Positions 28,501-37,406 of a DNA stretch of 64,000 nt are shown in pieces. The position numbers were made by a program, and so were the translations under genes. The notes under the pieces were generated by a model, which did not search any database, was not told the DNA's origin, and was given only the letters and a program-made list of their open reading frames with translations. This DNA is from Hymenobacter sp. HSC-4F20. GTDB taxonomy: Bacteria; Bacteroidota; Bacteroidia; Cytophagales; Hymenobacteraceae. The DNA is taken from NCBI RefSeq assembly GCF_019599275.1, contig NZ_JAHZTD010000001.1, positions 1,488,001 to 1,552,000 of the forward strand, in the 5' to 3' direction. Every line of letters starts with the position of its first letter. Position 1 is the stretch's first letter.

Positions 28501-28909
28501 ATTTTGCCAGCACCTTGACGTCACTGAAGCTGCCATCAATCCAAACGCTTAGCGGACCAGTCTCGGAATAAACCAAGCGGTATTCTCGGCTGGGTTGGGG
28601 AAACTCCACGTAGCAGATAGCGCCAAGAGCCAGGAAGTCCGGATTCAAGTCCAATAGAGTTTCATCTGTGGCGTTACCACCCGGCACGTTCCGGTCATAC
28701 AGCCGGGCTGACTTATAAAGCGTCTTGCTATCGTTGGCCCCAGGTAATGCTTTCGTAATAGCGTTTACCAGCGTACCGAAACCAACCTTTTTGTTCACGG
28801 GAGTAGCCCCCGTGCTATCTTCTACCTCCAGATAGGTAGGGTATAGATTATTAGTGTTTCGTTCTTCAGGTAAGTCCTTAATGTAACTTTCTAGCAGTGG
28901 TTCAGGCAT
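25598..28909 (-). CDS. long tail fibre protein with repeated shaft modules
   Basis: A 1,103-residue fibre. After an N-terminal attachment part (about 300 residues) it has about eight copies of the module YDDTALKNRV, AVEAGKVDKV, GKGLSxEDYTSAEKTKLAGLQN, interrupted by short globular inserts with carbohydrate-module-like patterns (AYKVDEVVVFNGQLFRAKRA, PWQAGNYVQGEFV). The C-terminal 250 residues are unrelated to the other fibre. The near-identical modules in both fibre genes invite recombination between them. Confidence 0.85.
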   Translation of the reverse strand: MPEPLLESYIKDLPEERNTNNLYPTYLEVEDSTGATPVNKKVGFGTLVNAITKALPGANDSKTLYKSARLYDRNVPGGNATDETLLDLNPDFLALGAICYVEFPQPSREYRLVYSETGPLSVWIDGSFSDVKVLAKWVERNSLEEKNAGIQDFIPFASKYADGEVVKFYLSGTLRLFAAKQELVKSNFPDNLIPEPTGLSTDTHWEEVNGVSLTTLRTWLKGAYKVDEVVVFNGQLFRAKRAFASTIAPAAGTDWELLTSGGAGVAYDDSELRTRIDQVEQDAADLLDNIETAKSDLNARIDALVTAATPWQAGNYVQGEFVTNGGNVFVAKQDIANSTVAPTATNVYWLQVNGTGSGSGTSYDDTELRSLINQKVDKVTGKGLSTNDYTNPEKTKLAGLQNYDDTALKNRVTAVEAGKVDKVTGKGLSSEDYTSAEKAKLAGLQNYTLQPDSVAENILAPDVRSKLNAVSSGGVSYDDTALVARVSEVESDLVDAENAILDLETEIERRVLKVVGKQLTDQNYTLEEKQKLAGLSNNPSLFKGAYDATKEYAQGEFVVERNSLYMSLSDGNIGYDVDFPDGDGTKWWQAVIKQNSDEIGVAYALLYPDGQNIVLETDKAVYSVPIPASYDDTSLTSRVVDVELGKVDKVPGKGLSTEDFTSAEKTKLAGLQNATSYDDSILKGRVTNVETRVASVENMLPAKVDKVSGKQLSTEDFTTAEKTKLAGLQNAAAYDDTALKGRVSSVETSVATKVDRVSGKQLSTEDFTSAEKTKLASLIQGLTEETLPQAFVNIQDSASQLFPVVNGNGKLLLYLTNDVVKSWHIANGHVALDKLSPQVLELLQKPTGDTIAGVSLNGTTLTISTDRGTMAVDLSSLAGNGSGSGSVAPALVEFMGTLDSTFSGVLPFGTQRIFSLHTDHGYSLHPLDYIADYQASPPSFTITNTAELVIGDRYWGWVLMTGTAQDEVPENYYRIGDTWEDNTPNAWVYPGTDWVIFSGSDYNGGGCHYLNPGIAGEAYLNQPVRGNALRISNGSNTAPRNTLFYIRTWTSSSTGQWTLAGSAVNMGESTIPLPSASTYYEVKAANNANTPTEYTVIDKITVI

Positions 28910-28977
28910 GTAGTATCGTATTCTTTGCGCATAGCGAGGTTATTCTGGGTAGTCATAGTAAATAGTCTGGGGATTGA

Positions 28978-31900
28978 TTAGCGCCCGATAACGCGGTAAT
29001 GTTTCACCCCGTTCAGCAGTACAATACGGTAATTCTTACGGCCATTCTTATTGGCAATCCGGGCAGTTTCCGGCGTCAGCATTTGCTCCTGACCATAGCT
29101 GCCCGGCGCTAATTTTCGGAGCGTGATGCTGGCTATCCGTTCGCGTTCATGTTTGTAACAACTAATGACCATGAAGCGGCCATCCACGTTATCAGCAGGC
29201 AAGTCCAACATGGTGCCAACGCTGAGCTGGTCGAATCCTGGTCCCGATACTTCACCCGTGATTTCATCGGTGGCTGTAGCTCTGAGAAGCATCCGGTCCT
29301 GGGCGGCGGTTTCCAGCAGTGGTGTGTAGGTTGGGTAGCCAGGGCGTTTCCAGCCACTAGTGGCGGTATAATCCGCCAGACTTACCCCGTGACGCCACGC
29401 ATACACAGCCATCTTCACTGGCTCCAGTTCTACGGAATCAGCACCAGGAAGCCGGGGAATATCTGAATGAAACAGCTCCACATCTTCCAGCCCGATACCA
29501 GTCTGGCGGTTGGTATTGACTACCGTCCGTTCCGCCGTGTCGGCCCATTCCTGGGCCGCTGGTTGAATCTTCAGAGCCGCTGAGGCTACCAGGAGCTGTG
29601 AGTTGCCGGACAGGGCCACAGGAGAAAGAATTCGGAGCCGTACTTGGGTGCCGGGCACACCGAAAACATCCTGCTTAAACTCCTTCCAGTTGTCTTTTGA
29701 GTTGATTTCGTACTCATAGGGGTTACCAAAAGGCTGACCATCCGTGACTAGTTGCACTAGGAGCTTCGCGGTTACTTCGGTGTTACCTAGCAGGTCATCT
29801 GTATTCTCCAGTTTGGCCTTGAGTACAATACGCATCCATTCCTCATCGTCGCCGGTCAGGTGCGGTACCGGTGAGCTAAGTAGGTAGCTGCCATTCTGCA
29901 CGGTATCCATGTAGCGGCTGAATTTCACGGCCTTCTCCCCTGCTTTCTCTCCCTTGCCTTCTGCGGTAACCAGCCCACCGTTCAGGGTCCAATGCAACGG
30001 GCGCTTATCCAGGAACAGGGCGAAGTTGCCGTTCTTCAGCAGGTTTTCTTCGAGCTGCTGAGCTACAACAGCAGTTACAATGGAACCAGCGGCTATCGTG
30101 GTACGAGTCTGATTAGCGTTAATCCAGAACAACTCATTATTGGCTGTGGCAGCAGTATGCTTCAGGATTCGCAGTGGCTCCAGGCTAGAACCTAAATTCG
30201 TCAACTTCACCCCGGCTGGCGACCATGTACGAAACTGATACTCATCCATTGCCTCGTTGAGACCCACAATATGCCAGCAACCGTTTTTTTGGTAGAGAAA
30301 CGCATTGAAATTGCGTAAAATCGCGTCCATCACCGTGCGACAATCGATAGTATCCTCATCCTGGATAACCGCGTCCTGCTTCTTGTTATAGGCCGTGCGC
30401 TGCCCGTAGGCTAGCTCCAACGGGTCACCATCTGCCGCCATCAATCTATCCCGAAGATTGAGACCACAAATCAGCTTCATGTTGACATCCGTCCTGGACA
30501 GGCAGGAGAGAATCGTAGACAGGAAATTAGTGCGGCCTACCTGCTGCTCCCGGTTGTGATTGAGAAAAAAAGTTTCCCTCAATGACCCCAGGCCATCGGT
30601 TGCGATAAGCGAAACAGACTGCCCAGCCCCTAGCATTTTTTCCTCGTAGCTGGTGGCATCGATGTAACCCCGGAACTGTAGGCTGTCGTTGCGGTAATGG
30701 TCTACGCGGTGGTTTCTGTCGTCCTGAAGGATAGTATCAACGAATTGCTGGGCCACCTGAGTCCAGAGAGAAAATTCTAGCGTAGCCCCGACAGATTCGG
30801 GCATGACACCCGCTTTGCTACTACCGGAATCCCAGCTCAGCACTACGGGGTCACCCGCGCCGACAACATCCGTCGTGGTGCCTGTCCAGCCTCGTTCGTA
30901 GATTCTGGTTTCCAGCTTGGTTCCGGCAACGTCGTCATAAAGCAGCCGCCAGCGGGGACGGTATTCGTCCTTAATGTCGAACTCGGCTACCACATGTCGG
31001 TTCTGGGCATCGTAGACATCGACTTTGTAGCTACCAGCCGGAAGATTCTCATACTGACCGGTGACATTGTCTTGCTGGTAACCAGCTCGAACCGACTGCT
31101 GCAAGTGGAACCGTAGCGGCAAGGAGGGGCTATCCGCCAGTATCCAGACGCTGCCATTTTCCGCGTCCTGCTCATCGATGTCGTTTTTGATGATGTCGAT
31201 AATTCTGAGGTCACCAGCCGCCGCTTCCTGCTTGGTATCCACATCCACGAAGTAGAACCGGTCACTGTTCTCCTCACTCCAGGGCAAGTCGGGGTTTTGC
31301 AGATGGAAATAGACACGCCGGTAGATAGTGCCGATGAAATATTCATCAATCGGCTCCGATTCCGGAATCACGTAGTACACAGCAGAATAATCCGGCAGCA
31401 GCTCCCAGTACTGGTTGCTCTTCTTGTAGGTCGGCTTGGGTAACAGATTACCGGGGAAGTTGCGGGACTCGAAATAACTACGGGCTTTGTAGAAGCAGTC
31501 GTAGCCCCACTGAACTACCTCCCCCTCTTGTACCACGCCGTAGTCCTTGAGGATATTGTTACCCTTGCTATCCTTTACATAGTCCTTCCGATTGGCCTCA
31601 AAGTAGCGTTCCGTCAGCGGAATACGCTTCCAGAATCCTTTGTCTTCGCCGTTTTGGTCCGGGTAGGGCAGTTTGCGGTTATTGTCCTGGTACATGTAGC
31701 CCGCCATGAGCACCTGCGCCTTGAAGTAGGCCGAATACGGCTCCCCCTTGCGGGTATAGCGTACGACATCCCCGATGTTGTGCTGTGGCGTGTACTGGTA
31801 GAAGTCAGGATAAGTAAGCTGATTCTTGTCTACTGTGTACCCTTGCTTGGTGCTCTTGTTCCAGGCAATACCACTGAGAAAACCGCGCCCACCTCCCGTT

Positions 31901-32532
31901 TGCGGATTATGGACGTAGTGGTACTTGGCCCAAAGCGTTTTTGTGGCAACATTATCCCCTGGTTCCCCTGAGCCAATAGTTGCCCCAGCCTCGATGGTGA
32001 GGGGGTTGCCATTCACGCGGTTATTATTACCATCCTGCACGTAGGCCGCGTAGGTTCCTTTCCGCAGGCCACTGAATTCAAAGGTGGCGAAGGTGGCGTT
32101 AACACTCTTGTTGCCTCCACCAACTAGGTAGACGGACAGAGGAGGCACGGAGCTTTCTACGCTGATAGTAATCTTGCCATCCTGCGCTTCCAGGCCACTG
32201 GTATTGGTGGCGAACTGGGAGACAATGCGCAGGTCTGAGAGGCCAGAACAATCCGTGGAATCTTCGTCCACGTAGCGAACCAGATTACCATCCGGATTGG
32301 TGCCGTTGCCGTACACCGTCCGCTTTTTGCCATCGCCGTTCACGATGGTACAGTAGGAATCTACCGCAGTATTTTCATCCAAGTAGAAGGTAGAACAGGT
32401 AGGGCCATTGCTCCCTACTCGCTCGAATGGCGATTCCCCGGCTTCTCGTTTGGCGGTATCGTAATAGGTCTCTTCGTACTGAAAATAGCCTGTTTTTGCC
32501 GTACAGGTTCTACGCAATAATGTTCTACTCAT
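28978..32532 (-). CDS. large tail hub/baseplate protein
   Basis: An 1,184-residue protein directly downstream of the tape measure gene, the place of the distal tail and hub proteins in siphoviruses. The first 200 residues include SprB-like beta repeats (KITISVESSVPPLSVYLVGG). Several segments of the type AYFKAQVLMAGYMYQ and VQWGYDCFYKARSYFES resemble the modules found in the fibre genes. The second half is enriched in beta strands and has no enzyme motif that I can see. I assign the role by position. Confidence 0.65.
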   Translation of the reverse strand: MSRTLLRRTCTAKTGYFQYEETYYDTAKREAGESPFERVGSNGPTCSTFYLDENTAVDSYCTIVNGDGKKRTVYGNGTNPDGNLVRYVDEDSTDCSGLSDLRIVSQFATNTSGLEAQDGKITISVESSVPPLSVYLVGGGNKSVNATFATFEFSGLRKGTYAAYVQDGNNNRVNGNPLTIEAGATIGSGEPGDNVATKTLWAKYHYVHNPQTGGGRGFLSGIAWNKSTKQGYTVDKNQLTYPDFYQYTPQHNIGDVVRYTRKGEPYSAYFKAQVLMAGYMYQDNNRKLPYPDQNGEDKGFWKRIPLTERYFEANRKDYVKDSKGNNILKDYGVVQEGEVVQWGYDCFYKARSYFESRNFPGNLLPKPTYKKSNQYWELLPDYSAVYYVIPESEPIDEYFIGTIYRRVYFHLQNPDLPWSEENSDRFYFVDVDTKQEAAAGDLRIIDIIKNDIDEQDAENGSVWILADSPSLPLRFHLQQSVRAGYQQDNVTGQYENLPAGSYKVDVYDAQNRHVVAEFDIKDEYRPRWRLLYDDVAGTKLETRIYERGWTGTTTDVVGAGDPVVLSWDSGSSKAGVMPESVGATLEFSLWTQVAQQFVDTILQDDRNHRVDHYRNDSLQFRGYIDATSYEEKMLGAGQSVSLIATDGLGSLRETFFLNHNREQQVGRTNFLSTILSCLSRTDVNMKLICGLNLRDRLMAADGDPLELAYGQRTAYNKKQDAVIQDEDTIDCRTVMDAILRNFNAFLYQKNGCWHIVGLNEAMDEYQFRTWSPAGVKLTNLGSSLEPLRILKHTAATANNELFWINANQTRTTIAAGSIVTAVVAQQLEENLLKNGNFALFLDKRPLHWTLNGGLVTAEGKGEKAGEKAVKFSRYMDTVQNGSYLLSSPVPHLTGDDEEWMRIVLKAKLENTDDLLGNTEVTAKLLVQLVTDGQPFGNPYEYEINSKDNWKEFKQDVFGVPGTQVRLRILSPVALSGNSQLLVASAALKIQPAAQEWADTAERTVVNTNRQTGIGLEDVELFHSDIPRLPGADSVELEPVKMAVYAWRHGVSLADYTATSGWKRPGYPTYTPLLETAAQDRMLLRATATDEITGEVSGPGFDQLSVGTMLDLPADNVDGRFMVISCYKHERERIASITLRKLAPGSYGQEQMLTPETARIANKNGRKNYRIVLLNGVKHYRVIGR

Positions 32533-32549
32533 ATAGGGGTAAATACTCT

Positions 32550-35500
32550 CTACCGGTAGTTGCGTAGGCGGTAACTATTGACCTCATTTATAATTCGCAG
32601 CTTGTTACCTTCGATTTCCGTCACGCTGGGCTTGAAGGTTACTTCGATACTCACTGGCTTGGCCTTGGCGGCGGCTGATTGGTCGGGAGAAGTATACCTG
32701 CCACCGCTGTAGTTGCTCACACCAGATGCCGAGCCTCCACTGTTGCCAATGCGCGAGGCAGCTCCCTTTACGGCAGTACCTAACGCTACTAGGGCAATAC
32801 CACCGGCAATCGCCAGTGCTGGATTGAGGCTGGTCAGTGCGGCTTTGATACCAGCCACTGCCAGACCAGTACCAATGGCTAACTGGCCTACCTGTACTGC
32901 CAGGTTTCCAATAGCTCCTAGCACAATGGCTGGTAGTGCTTCGAAGCCTGATGCTCCAGACAGGATTTGACCGATAGCTTCCCCAAATCCAGAAGCAATG
33001 TCCTGCATCCCGGTAACGAGTGTGCTGCTCAAGGCTGAGTTGAAATTGTCTAGGGTAGTCTGGACAGTCGAGAGCTGATTGAAGCTGCTGACTAGGTTCT
33101 GCACCTCTATCGAAAGCGGTGAGAAACCGGCGGCTAGTAGAGACTGAATTCCTGTCTGAAGTGCTCCAATTCTGGCCCCGGTATAGTCGAAACTTGCCCC
33201 GAACGCTAGAGAATTCCCCCGCGCCGTTCTCATAGCTGCATCCAGCTCCAGGGTCGTATTCAAGAGAGCCTGCGCTTTGTCCTGACCAGCCACCGGCAAG
33301 GTCACCGGCAACGTTAGCGGACGGTTAGCAAGCTCTGGGCCAATGATGGATGCGATGTCCTTGCCCAGCTTGTCTCCCAGAGTACGTTCAATTTTAACCT
33401 CTGGCGTTACCATGACCGTGATTGGGTCAATACCCTTGGTGAGGGACTGTTGTAGCGTCAGGAGCTGCGTATTGAGCTGCTGGAGGCTTCTGTTAGCACT
33501 GCCTACACCAAGCTCCGATAGACGCTTTAAACCATCCTCCAGAATCTTGATTTTCTGGCTCGTAGATTCCATGCCTTCCGCAGTAATACCCAGCTTTACT
33601 TGCGTATCAACCCCGGACAGTTTCTTACGAACGTCCTCAAATGCCTTGGTGATTTCGCTGGCTGCTTTCTTCGCGGCCTTACCGGCATCCTCATATTTGC
33701 TGATTAGCTCCTGTAGACGTTTTACTTCGGCCTGCGCCCCGGTAAATTCTTTGCTGCCCAGGGTGGCGTTATCACGGCGTTCGGTAGCTGCCTTCAGGTC
33801 TTCTCTTAGTTTAGCCAGAGTCTGAGGCTCAATAACTGGCGTAATGTCAACCTTGGTCTTACTTCCGGCTACTGCCTTATTGAACCCATTGGCCGCATCA
33901 ATACCCTTGAGGAAAGGACTAGTTAGGGCCTTTTCCAGATTCTGTTGCTCCGAATAGATTGTCTGGAAAGTTCGGGGTAGAATACCCAGGGTAGCATTGA
34001 GCTGGGCAACGTACTGCTCTTGCTCTATATACTTCAGGTTAGCCTCTGCCAGCTTTTCCTTCAGCTCGTTTATCTGTTTGCTGGAGAGTGCCACCTGACG
34101 AGTGATACCACCGGCTGCACCCCCTAGGGTCTCGGTAACATTACCCGTGCGGTTGAATTCGGCTACTTTACGCTGGAGGGCATCCAGCTCAGCTCCATAC
34201 TTGGCAAGGTCAGCTTTGGCTCCACCAATAGCCGAGCTAGCTTTGGCTTTTGCCAATTCCTGTTGCGCCACAATGAAGTTGCGGGTTTTGTCGGTACTGA
34301 TACCGATAGCATTGCCGTACTCGTCTAGGCGGTTAACAACTCCCGGTACCGCCGCATCAACTTTTTTGATGATAGAGGCTAATTCCTCTTGTTCCTGCGC
34401 ACTGAGCTTGGTTTTGGTAGCCAGCTGGTCATAGCGGTCCAGCAGCGGACTAACGGAGCCGCTGAGGGTCGAATTGGCCTTAGCCTGTTGCTCAAAGCTG
34501 GATTTGGCCCGTTCGTTGGCCTGAGACAGATAGTAGATTCCACCTGCCAGGGCCGCAGCACCGGCAATAGCCAGCCCAATTGGACCAGTAGCAAAGGTTA
34601 CCGCAGTACCCAGAGCTGTGAAGCCAGCGGCAAGCGTCGGAAGCAGAGAAATTACGGCTCCAATACCCAGTGCCAGTGGCCCTACGGCAGCCACTAAACC
34701 AGCTACCACCAATGTTGTCTGGGCCGCAGCCGGGGACATGTTGTTCAGAGCATCCGAGGCCCCGCCAATCAGGCTGGACATGCTCTTGATAGCAGGCAGC
34801 AGGAGGTTACCGATGGTAATTCCCAGGTCGTTCAGGCGGTTTTTGGCAACCTGAATCTGACTGGCCGTGGTTTCGTAGCGTTGGCCCGCTTCTTTGCTCA
34901 GCGCCGAATTTTCCTGGAATGCCTGGCCGGAAAGTTCTACGGCACGTCGGGTCAAATCACCCGCGTTGGCAAGACGCAAAAGGCTATCCGAGGTGCGGAT
35001 GTTGCCCAAATCCAGCTCTCCCAACATTTGGATAGTGGAGCCGCCAGCCGCCTTAATTCGGCCCAGACCTTCGATAAAGCTGACGACAGCTTGTCCAGCG
35101 TTCTTTTGGAAGCTGGTCTTGAACTCCTGGCTGGATTGACCTGCCACGCGGGCGAAACCTTGCAGGTCTTTGCCACCAGTTTCTACAGCTACCTGAATTT
35201 TCTTCAGCACAGTAGAGAAGGCCGTACCACCGGCTTCGGCCTGGATGCCCACTGAGCTAAGGGCCGTAGAGAAGCCCAGAATGTCGGCTTCCGTCAGGCC
35301 AACTTGCTTACCGGCACCCGCAAGGCGTAGGCCCATCTCGGTGATTTCCGCCTCAGTGGTGGCGAAGTTGTTGCCGAGAGCAACAATAGCGGAGCCTAGG
35401 TTCTGGAATTGATTCTGGGGTAGCTGGGTAATGTTCGCCAGTCGGGCCAAGGAAGTAGCCGCCTGGTCAGCACTCAGGTTGGTACTGTTACCCAAATCAA

Positions 35501-36077
35501 TCATGACGCGGGTAAACCCAAGAATTGCTTCGCGCTTGATGCCGAGCTGCCCGGCTGACTCAGACACCTTGGCTATTTCCGTCGCGGCAGCGGGTATCTC
35601 CCGCGACATCTGGCGAATACCATCGCTAAGCCGGGCGTATTCAGCTTCCGTTTGCTGTGCGTCCAGGCCCGTCGTGTTCAGGGTCTTCTTAACGCCAGCG
35701 AAGGCTGATTCAAACTCAATGGCGGACTTGGCGGATAGAGCGAAACCGGCCGCGATGGGTAGGCTCACGTACTTCGAGAAATCTTCCCCTACGGACTTAA
35801 AAACGCCGCCCAAGCGTCCAAAACCAGCTTCCCAAACTTTTTGCTTCGCGTCGAAGGAGGCGAAGGCGGCAGTCAGGGAAATATTGGCTCCAGCAAACCC
35901 CTGGGCTAGTTTTTGTCCCGCCTGCTGGCCTGCGGCCTGCGCTCTGCTGGCGAAGTTTTGAAGAGCTTGCCCACCCTGATTGGTGAAGCTCTGGATGGCC
36001 TGGGTAGCGGTGCGCAACCCTTGCTGTAGTCCCTGAATATTGGCTCCTATCGCTACATTAAGATTCTGTAGATTCAC
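32550..36077 (-). CDS. phage tail tape measure protein
   Basis: A 1,175-residue protein. Long helical and coiled-coil stretches rich in Ala, Gln and Leu start at once (GLQQGLRTATQAIQSFTNQG). The core has the TP901-type tape measure pattern (IPAAATEIAKVSESAGQLGI, NLSADQAATSLARLANITQL, AEGGTAFSTVLKKIQVAVETGG-like). Hydrophobic segments near 450-510 and 1080-1130 (GAVISLLPTLAAGFTALGTA and similar) are typical. It sets tail length and is ejected with the DNA; by the usual ratio it fits a tail of about 170 nm. Confidence 0.92.
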   Translation of the reverse strand: MNLQNLNVAIGANIQGLQQGLRTATQAIQSFTNQGGQALQNFASRAQAAGQQAGQKLAQGFAGANISLTAAFASFDAKQKVWEAGFGRLGGVFKSVGEDFSKYVSLPIAAGFALSAKSAIEFESAFAGVKKTLNTTGLDAQQTEAEYARLSDGIRQMSREIPAAATEIAKVSESAGQLGIKREAILGFTRVMIDLGNSTNLSADQAATSLARLANITQLPQNQFQNLGSAIVALGNNFATTEAEITEMGLRLAGAGKQVGLTEADILGFSTALSSVGIQAEAGGTAFSTVLKKIQVAVETGGKDLQGFARVAGQSSQEFKTSFQKNAGQAVVSFIEGLGRIKAAGGSTIQMLGELDLGNIRTSDSLLRLANAGDLTRRAVELSGQAFQENSALSKEAGQRYETTASQIQVAKNRLNDLGITIGNLLLPAIKSMSSLIGGASDALNNMSPAAAQTTLVVAGLVAAVGPLALGIGAVISLLPTLAAGFTALGTAVTFATGPIGLAIAGAAALAGGIYYLSQANERAKSSFEQQAKANSTLSGSVSPLLDRYDQLATKTKLSAQEQEELASIIKKVDAAVPGVVNRLDEYGNAIGISTDKTRNFIVAQQELAKAKASSAIGGAKADLAKYGAELDALQRKVAEFNRTGNVTETLGGAAGGITRQVALSSKQINELKEKLAEANLKYIEQEQYVAQLNATLGILPRTFQTIYSEQQNLEKALTSPFLKGIDAANGFNKAVAGSKTKVDITPVIEPQTLAKLREDLKAATERRDNATLGSKEFTGAQAEVKRLQELISKYEDAGKAAKKAASEITKAFEDVRKKLSGVDTQVKLGITAEGMESTSQKIKILEDGLKRLSELGVGSANRSLQQLNTQLLTLQQSLTKGIDPITVMVTPEVKIERTLGDKLGKDIASIIGPELANRPLTLPVTLPVAGQDKAQALLNTTLELDAAMRTARGNSLAFGASFDYTGARIGALQTGIQSLLAAGFSPLSIEVQNLVSSFNQLSTVQTTLDNFNSALSSTLVTGMQDIASGFGEAIGQILSGASGFEALPAIVLGAIGNLAVQVGQLAIGTGLAVAGIKAALTSLNPALAIAGGIALVALGTAVKGAASRIGNSGGSASGVSNYSGGRYTSPDQSAAAKAKPVSIEVTFKPSVTEIEGNKLRIINEVNSYRLRNYR

Positions 36078-36102
36078 TAATTGTATTCATCACTCCTATC
36101 GG

Positions 36103-36485
36103 TTATTCCGCGTCTGGGGCGGGCGCTGGTGGGCGCTGGAAAAAGTTGTTTTCAGTCATGCGCCGCCAGAATTCTTCCTCACTCTCTCCTGCTTTACCTG
36201 CCTCTTCGGGGTTCACTGGGTCAGTAGCCAGCGGCATATATTGCTGGGGGCTGATGGGCTTTTCCTTGAGCATATTCACCATCTGCGTAGCCAGCAGCCG
36301 GGTCCGCTCCCACTCCCGGTTCTGGCGCACGACGTAGCCGTTAGCGTAGCGCCGGTATTCATCCCAGGTCATGTCCCAGAGGGTGTCGGGCAACAAACCC
36401 AATTCGCCCTGGGCGTAATCCAAAAAACCCGCCCACGTTTCAGGCGGACGGGTTTCTGAACCTTCTTGATTTGTTGCCCTTAGGC
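36103..36485 (-). CDS. tail assembly chaperone, frameshift extension (gpT-like)
   Basis: This frame has no ATG at its beginning and is read by a -1 slip at the end of the preceding chaperone gene. After the slip the protein continues S-L-R-A-T-N-Q and reaches DYAQGELGLLPDTLWDMTWD, then a helical domain and a proline-rich end. The fused product would have 259 residues. A separate start at the TTG at 36423 is possible but less likely. Fusion proteins of this kind bind the tape measure protein and recruit tail tube subunits, as lambda gpGT does. Confidence 0.75.
36420..36452 (-). other. hairpin inside the frameshift extension
   Basis: On the leftward strand AACCCGTCC and GGGCGGGTT pair around a GCCTGAAACGT loop, followed by TTTTTT, about 40 bases after the slippery site. 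It looks like an intrinsic terminator within an open reading frame. It may be a frameshift stimulator, a transcription attenuator before the tape measure gene, or chance. Confidence 0.4.
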
Positions 36486-36881
36486 TTTTTTTGGCTTCTG
36501 GGAGTCCGGTTGAGACGTCTCAGCTTCTTCAGCTGCTTTGGTTATTAGCTCAGACCAGAGTTGAAGCGGCTTTCCGATTTCCGGAGCTTCTGATTCGTCG
36601 GCGTCCTCAATCCAGTCCACCACATCCTCATAGTCGAAATCAATCTCCAGACGCTCTTTCCGGGCACCCGCATACAAGCTGGAGTACACGAAAGCAGACA
36701 ACAACACCATGTTAGAGAGGACGCCATTGCTGGCAATCTGGGTCATCTTCTGCCAGTAGTCATCCAGCTCAATGTTGAGCGTTTCGCAGAAGGCATTGGC
36801 CTGGCGGATGCCGTTTACTTGGAAAGGACGCTTCTGGCCCCCGATGGTCATGTGGCCTAGGCCCCTATTTTTCTCACTCAT
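36480..36881 (-). CDS. tail assembly chaperone (gpG-like)
   Basis: A 133-residue protein between tail tube and tape measure genes, the canonical place of the tail chaperone. It is helical and acidic in the middle (DFDYEDVVDWIEDADESEAP) and ends in QKPKKA. The end of the frame holds CCAAAAAAAGCC, a slippery run just before the stop. Late motif ACTATTTA is 19 bases before the ATG. Confidence 0.75.
   Translation of the reverse strand: MSEKNRGLGHMTIGGQKRPFQVNGIRQANAFCETLNIELDDYWQKMTQIASNGVLSNMVLLSAFVYSSLYAGARKERLEIDFDYEDVVDWIEDADESEAPEIGKPLQLWSELITKAAEEAETSQPDSQKPKKA
36486..36492 (-). other. -1 programmed frameshift site
   Basis: Seven A's are read as CCA AAA AAA GCC TAA in frame 0. A slip of one base back gives CCA AAA AAA AGC CTA, which leaves the stop and enters the gpT-like frame without interruption until 36103. 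Heptamers A-AAA-AAA/G are efficient -1 sites in bacteria, and the position (two codons before the stop) is that of lambda gpG/gpGT. Confidence 0.75.
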
Positions 36882-36921
36882 TCTATCCGATTAATACTCT
36901 AAATAGTCTGGGCCTTGAGAA

Positions 36922-37338
36922 TTAGGCAGCCACGGTAAATGCACCGTTACCTTCGTAGTTGGCAGTCCAGGTCACGGCCCCTTTGTCGGGCTGGGAATAG
37001 GAAACTTCCGAAATGAAAGCCTGACCGGTGTAGCGTTTTCCACCTGCCGCAGCCTTGGTGTATTCGATGGTAACCTCGGTACCGTCGTCCAGGAGGTCGA
37101 AAATCGTGTCGAAGGAGACGTTAGTTGCAGTTTCGCCTGAAGTGAATTCGCGGAAAACGGCGCTAAACGAGCCAGACCAGGATTTTTGACCTGGGGAAAC
37201 TTGCTTCCAGCCGCCCGAAGACGAGCACGTGGCTTCATCCATTTCGCGGCTGACGGTAAAATCTGCAGACTGAGCGCAGCCTACGACGATGTTGTTCGCT
37301 TTAACGACTACATCGGTTGCATTAATAATTGATGCCAT
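36922..37338 (-). CDS. major tail tube protein
   Basis: A 138-residue protein like TP901-1/gpV-type tail tube subunits: ASIINATDVVVKANNIVVGC at the start, DEATCSSSGGWKQVSPGQKS, and GGKRYTGQAFISEVSYSQPD with VTWTANYEGNG at the end. It polymerises into the non-contractile tail tube. Position between the terminator and chaperone genes agrees. There is no sheath gene, so the phage is a siphovirus. Confidence 0.85.
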   Translation of the reverse strand: MASIINATDVVVKANNIVVGCAQSADFTVSREMDEATCSSSGGWKQVSPGQKSWSGSFSAVFREFTSGETATNVSFDTIFDLLDDGTEVTIEYTKAAAGGKRYTGQAFISEVSYSQPDKGAVTWTANYEGNGAFTVAA

Positions 37339-37406
37339 GTATAAGGTTTACTTCTACTTGTAAATAGTTATGGAGGGGATAATCAGGCTGTATTTTCAGC
37401 CAATAA

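Noticed and set aside
22981..28909. A diversity-generating retroelement acting on the tail fibres
   Set aside because: No reverse transcriptase gene and no template/variable repeat pair with adenine-specific differences were seen; the repeats are shaft modules in frame.
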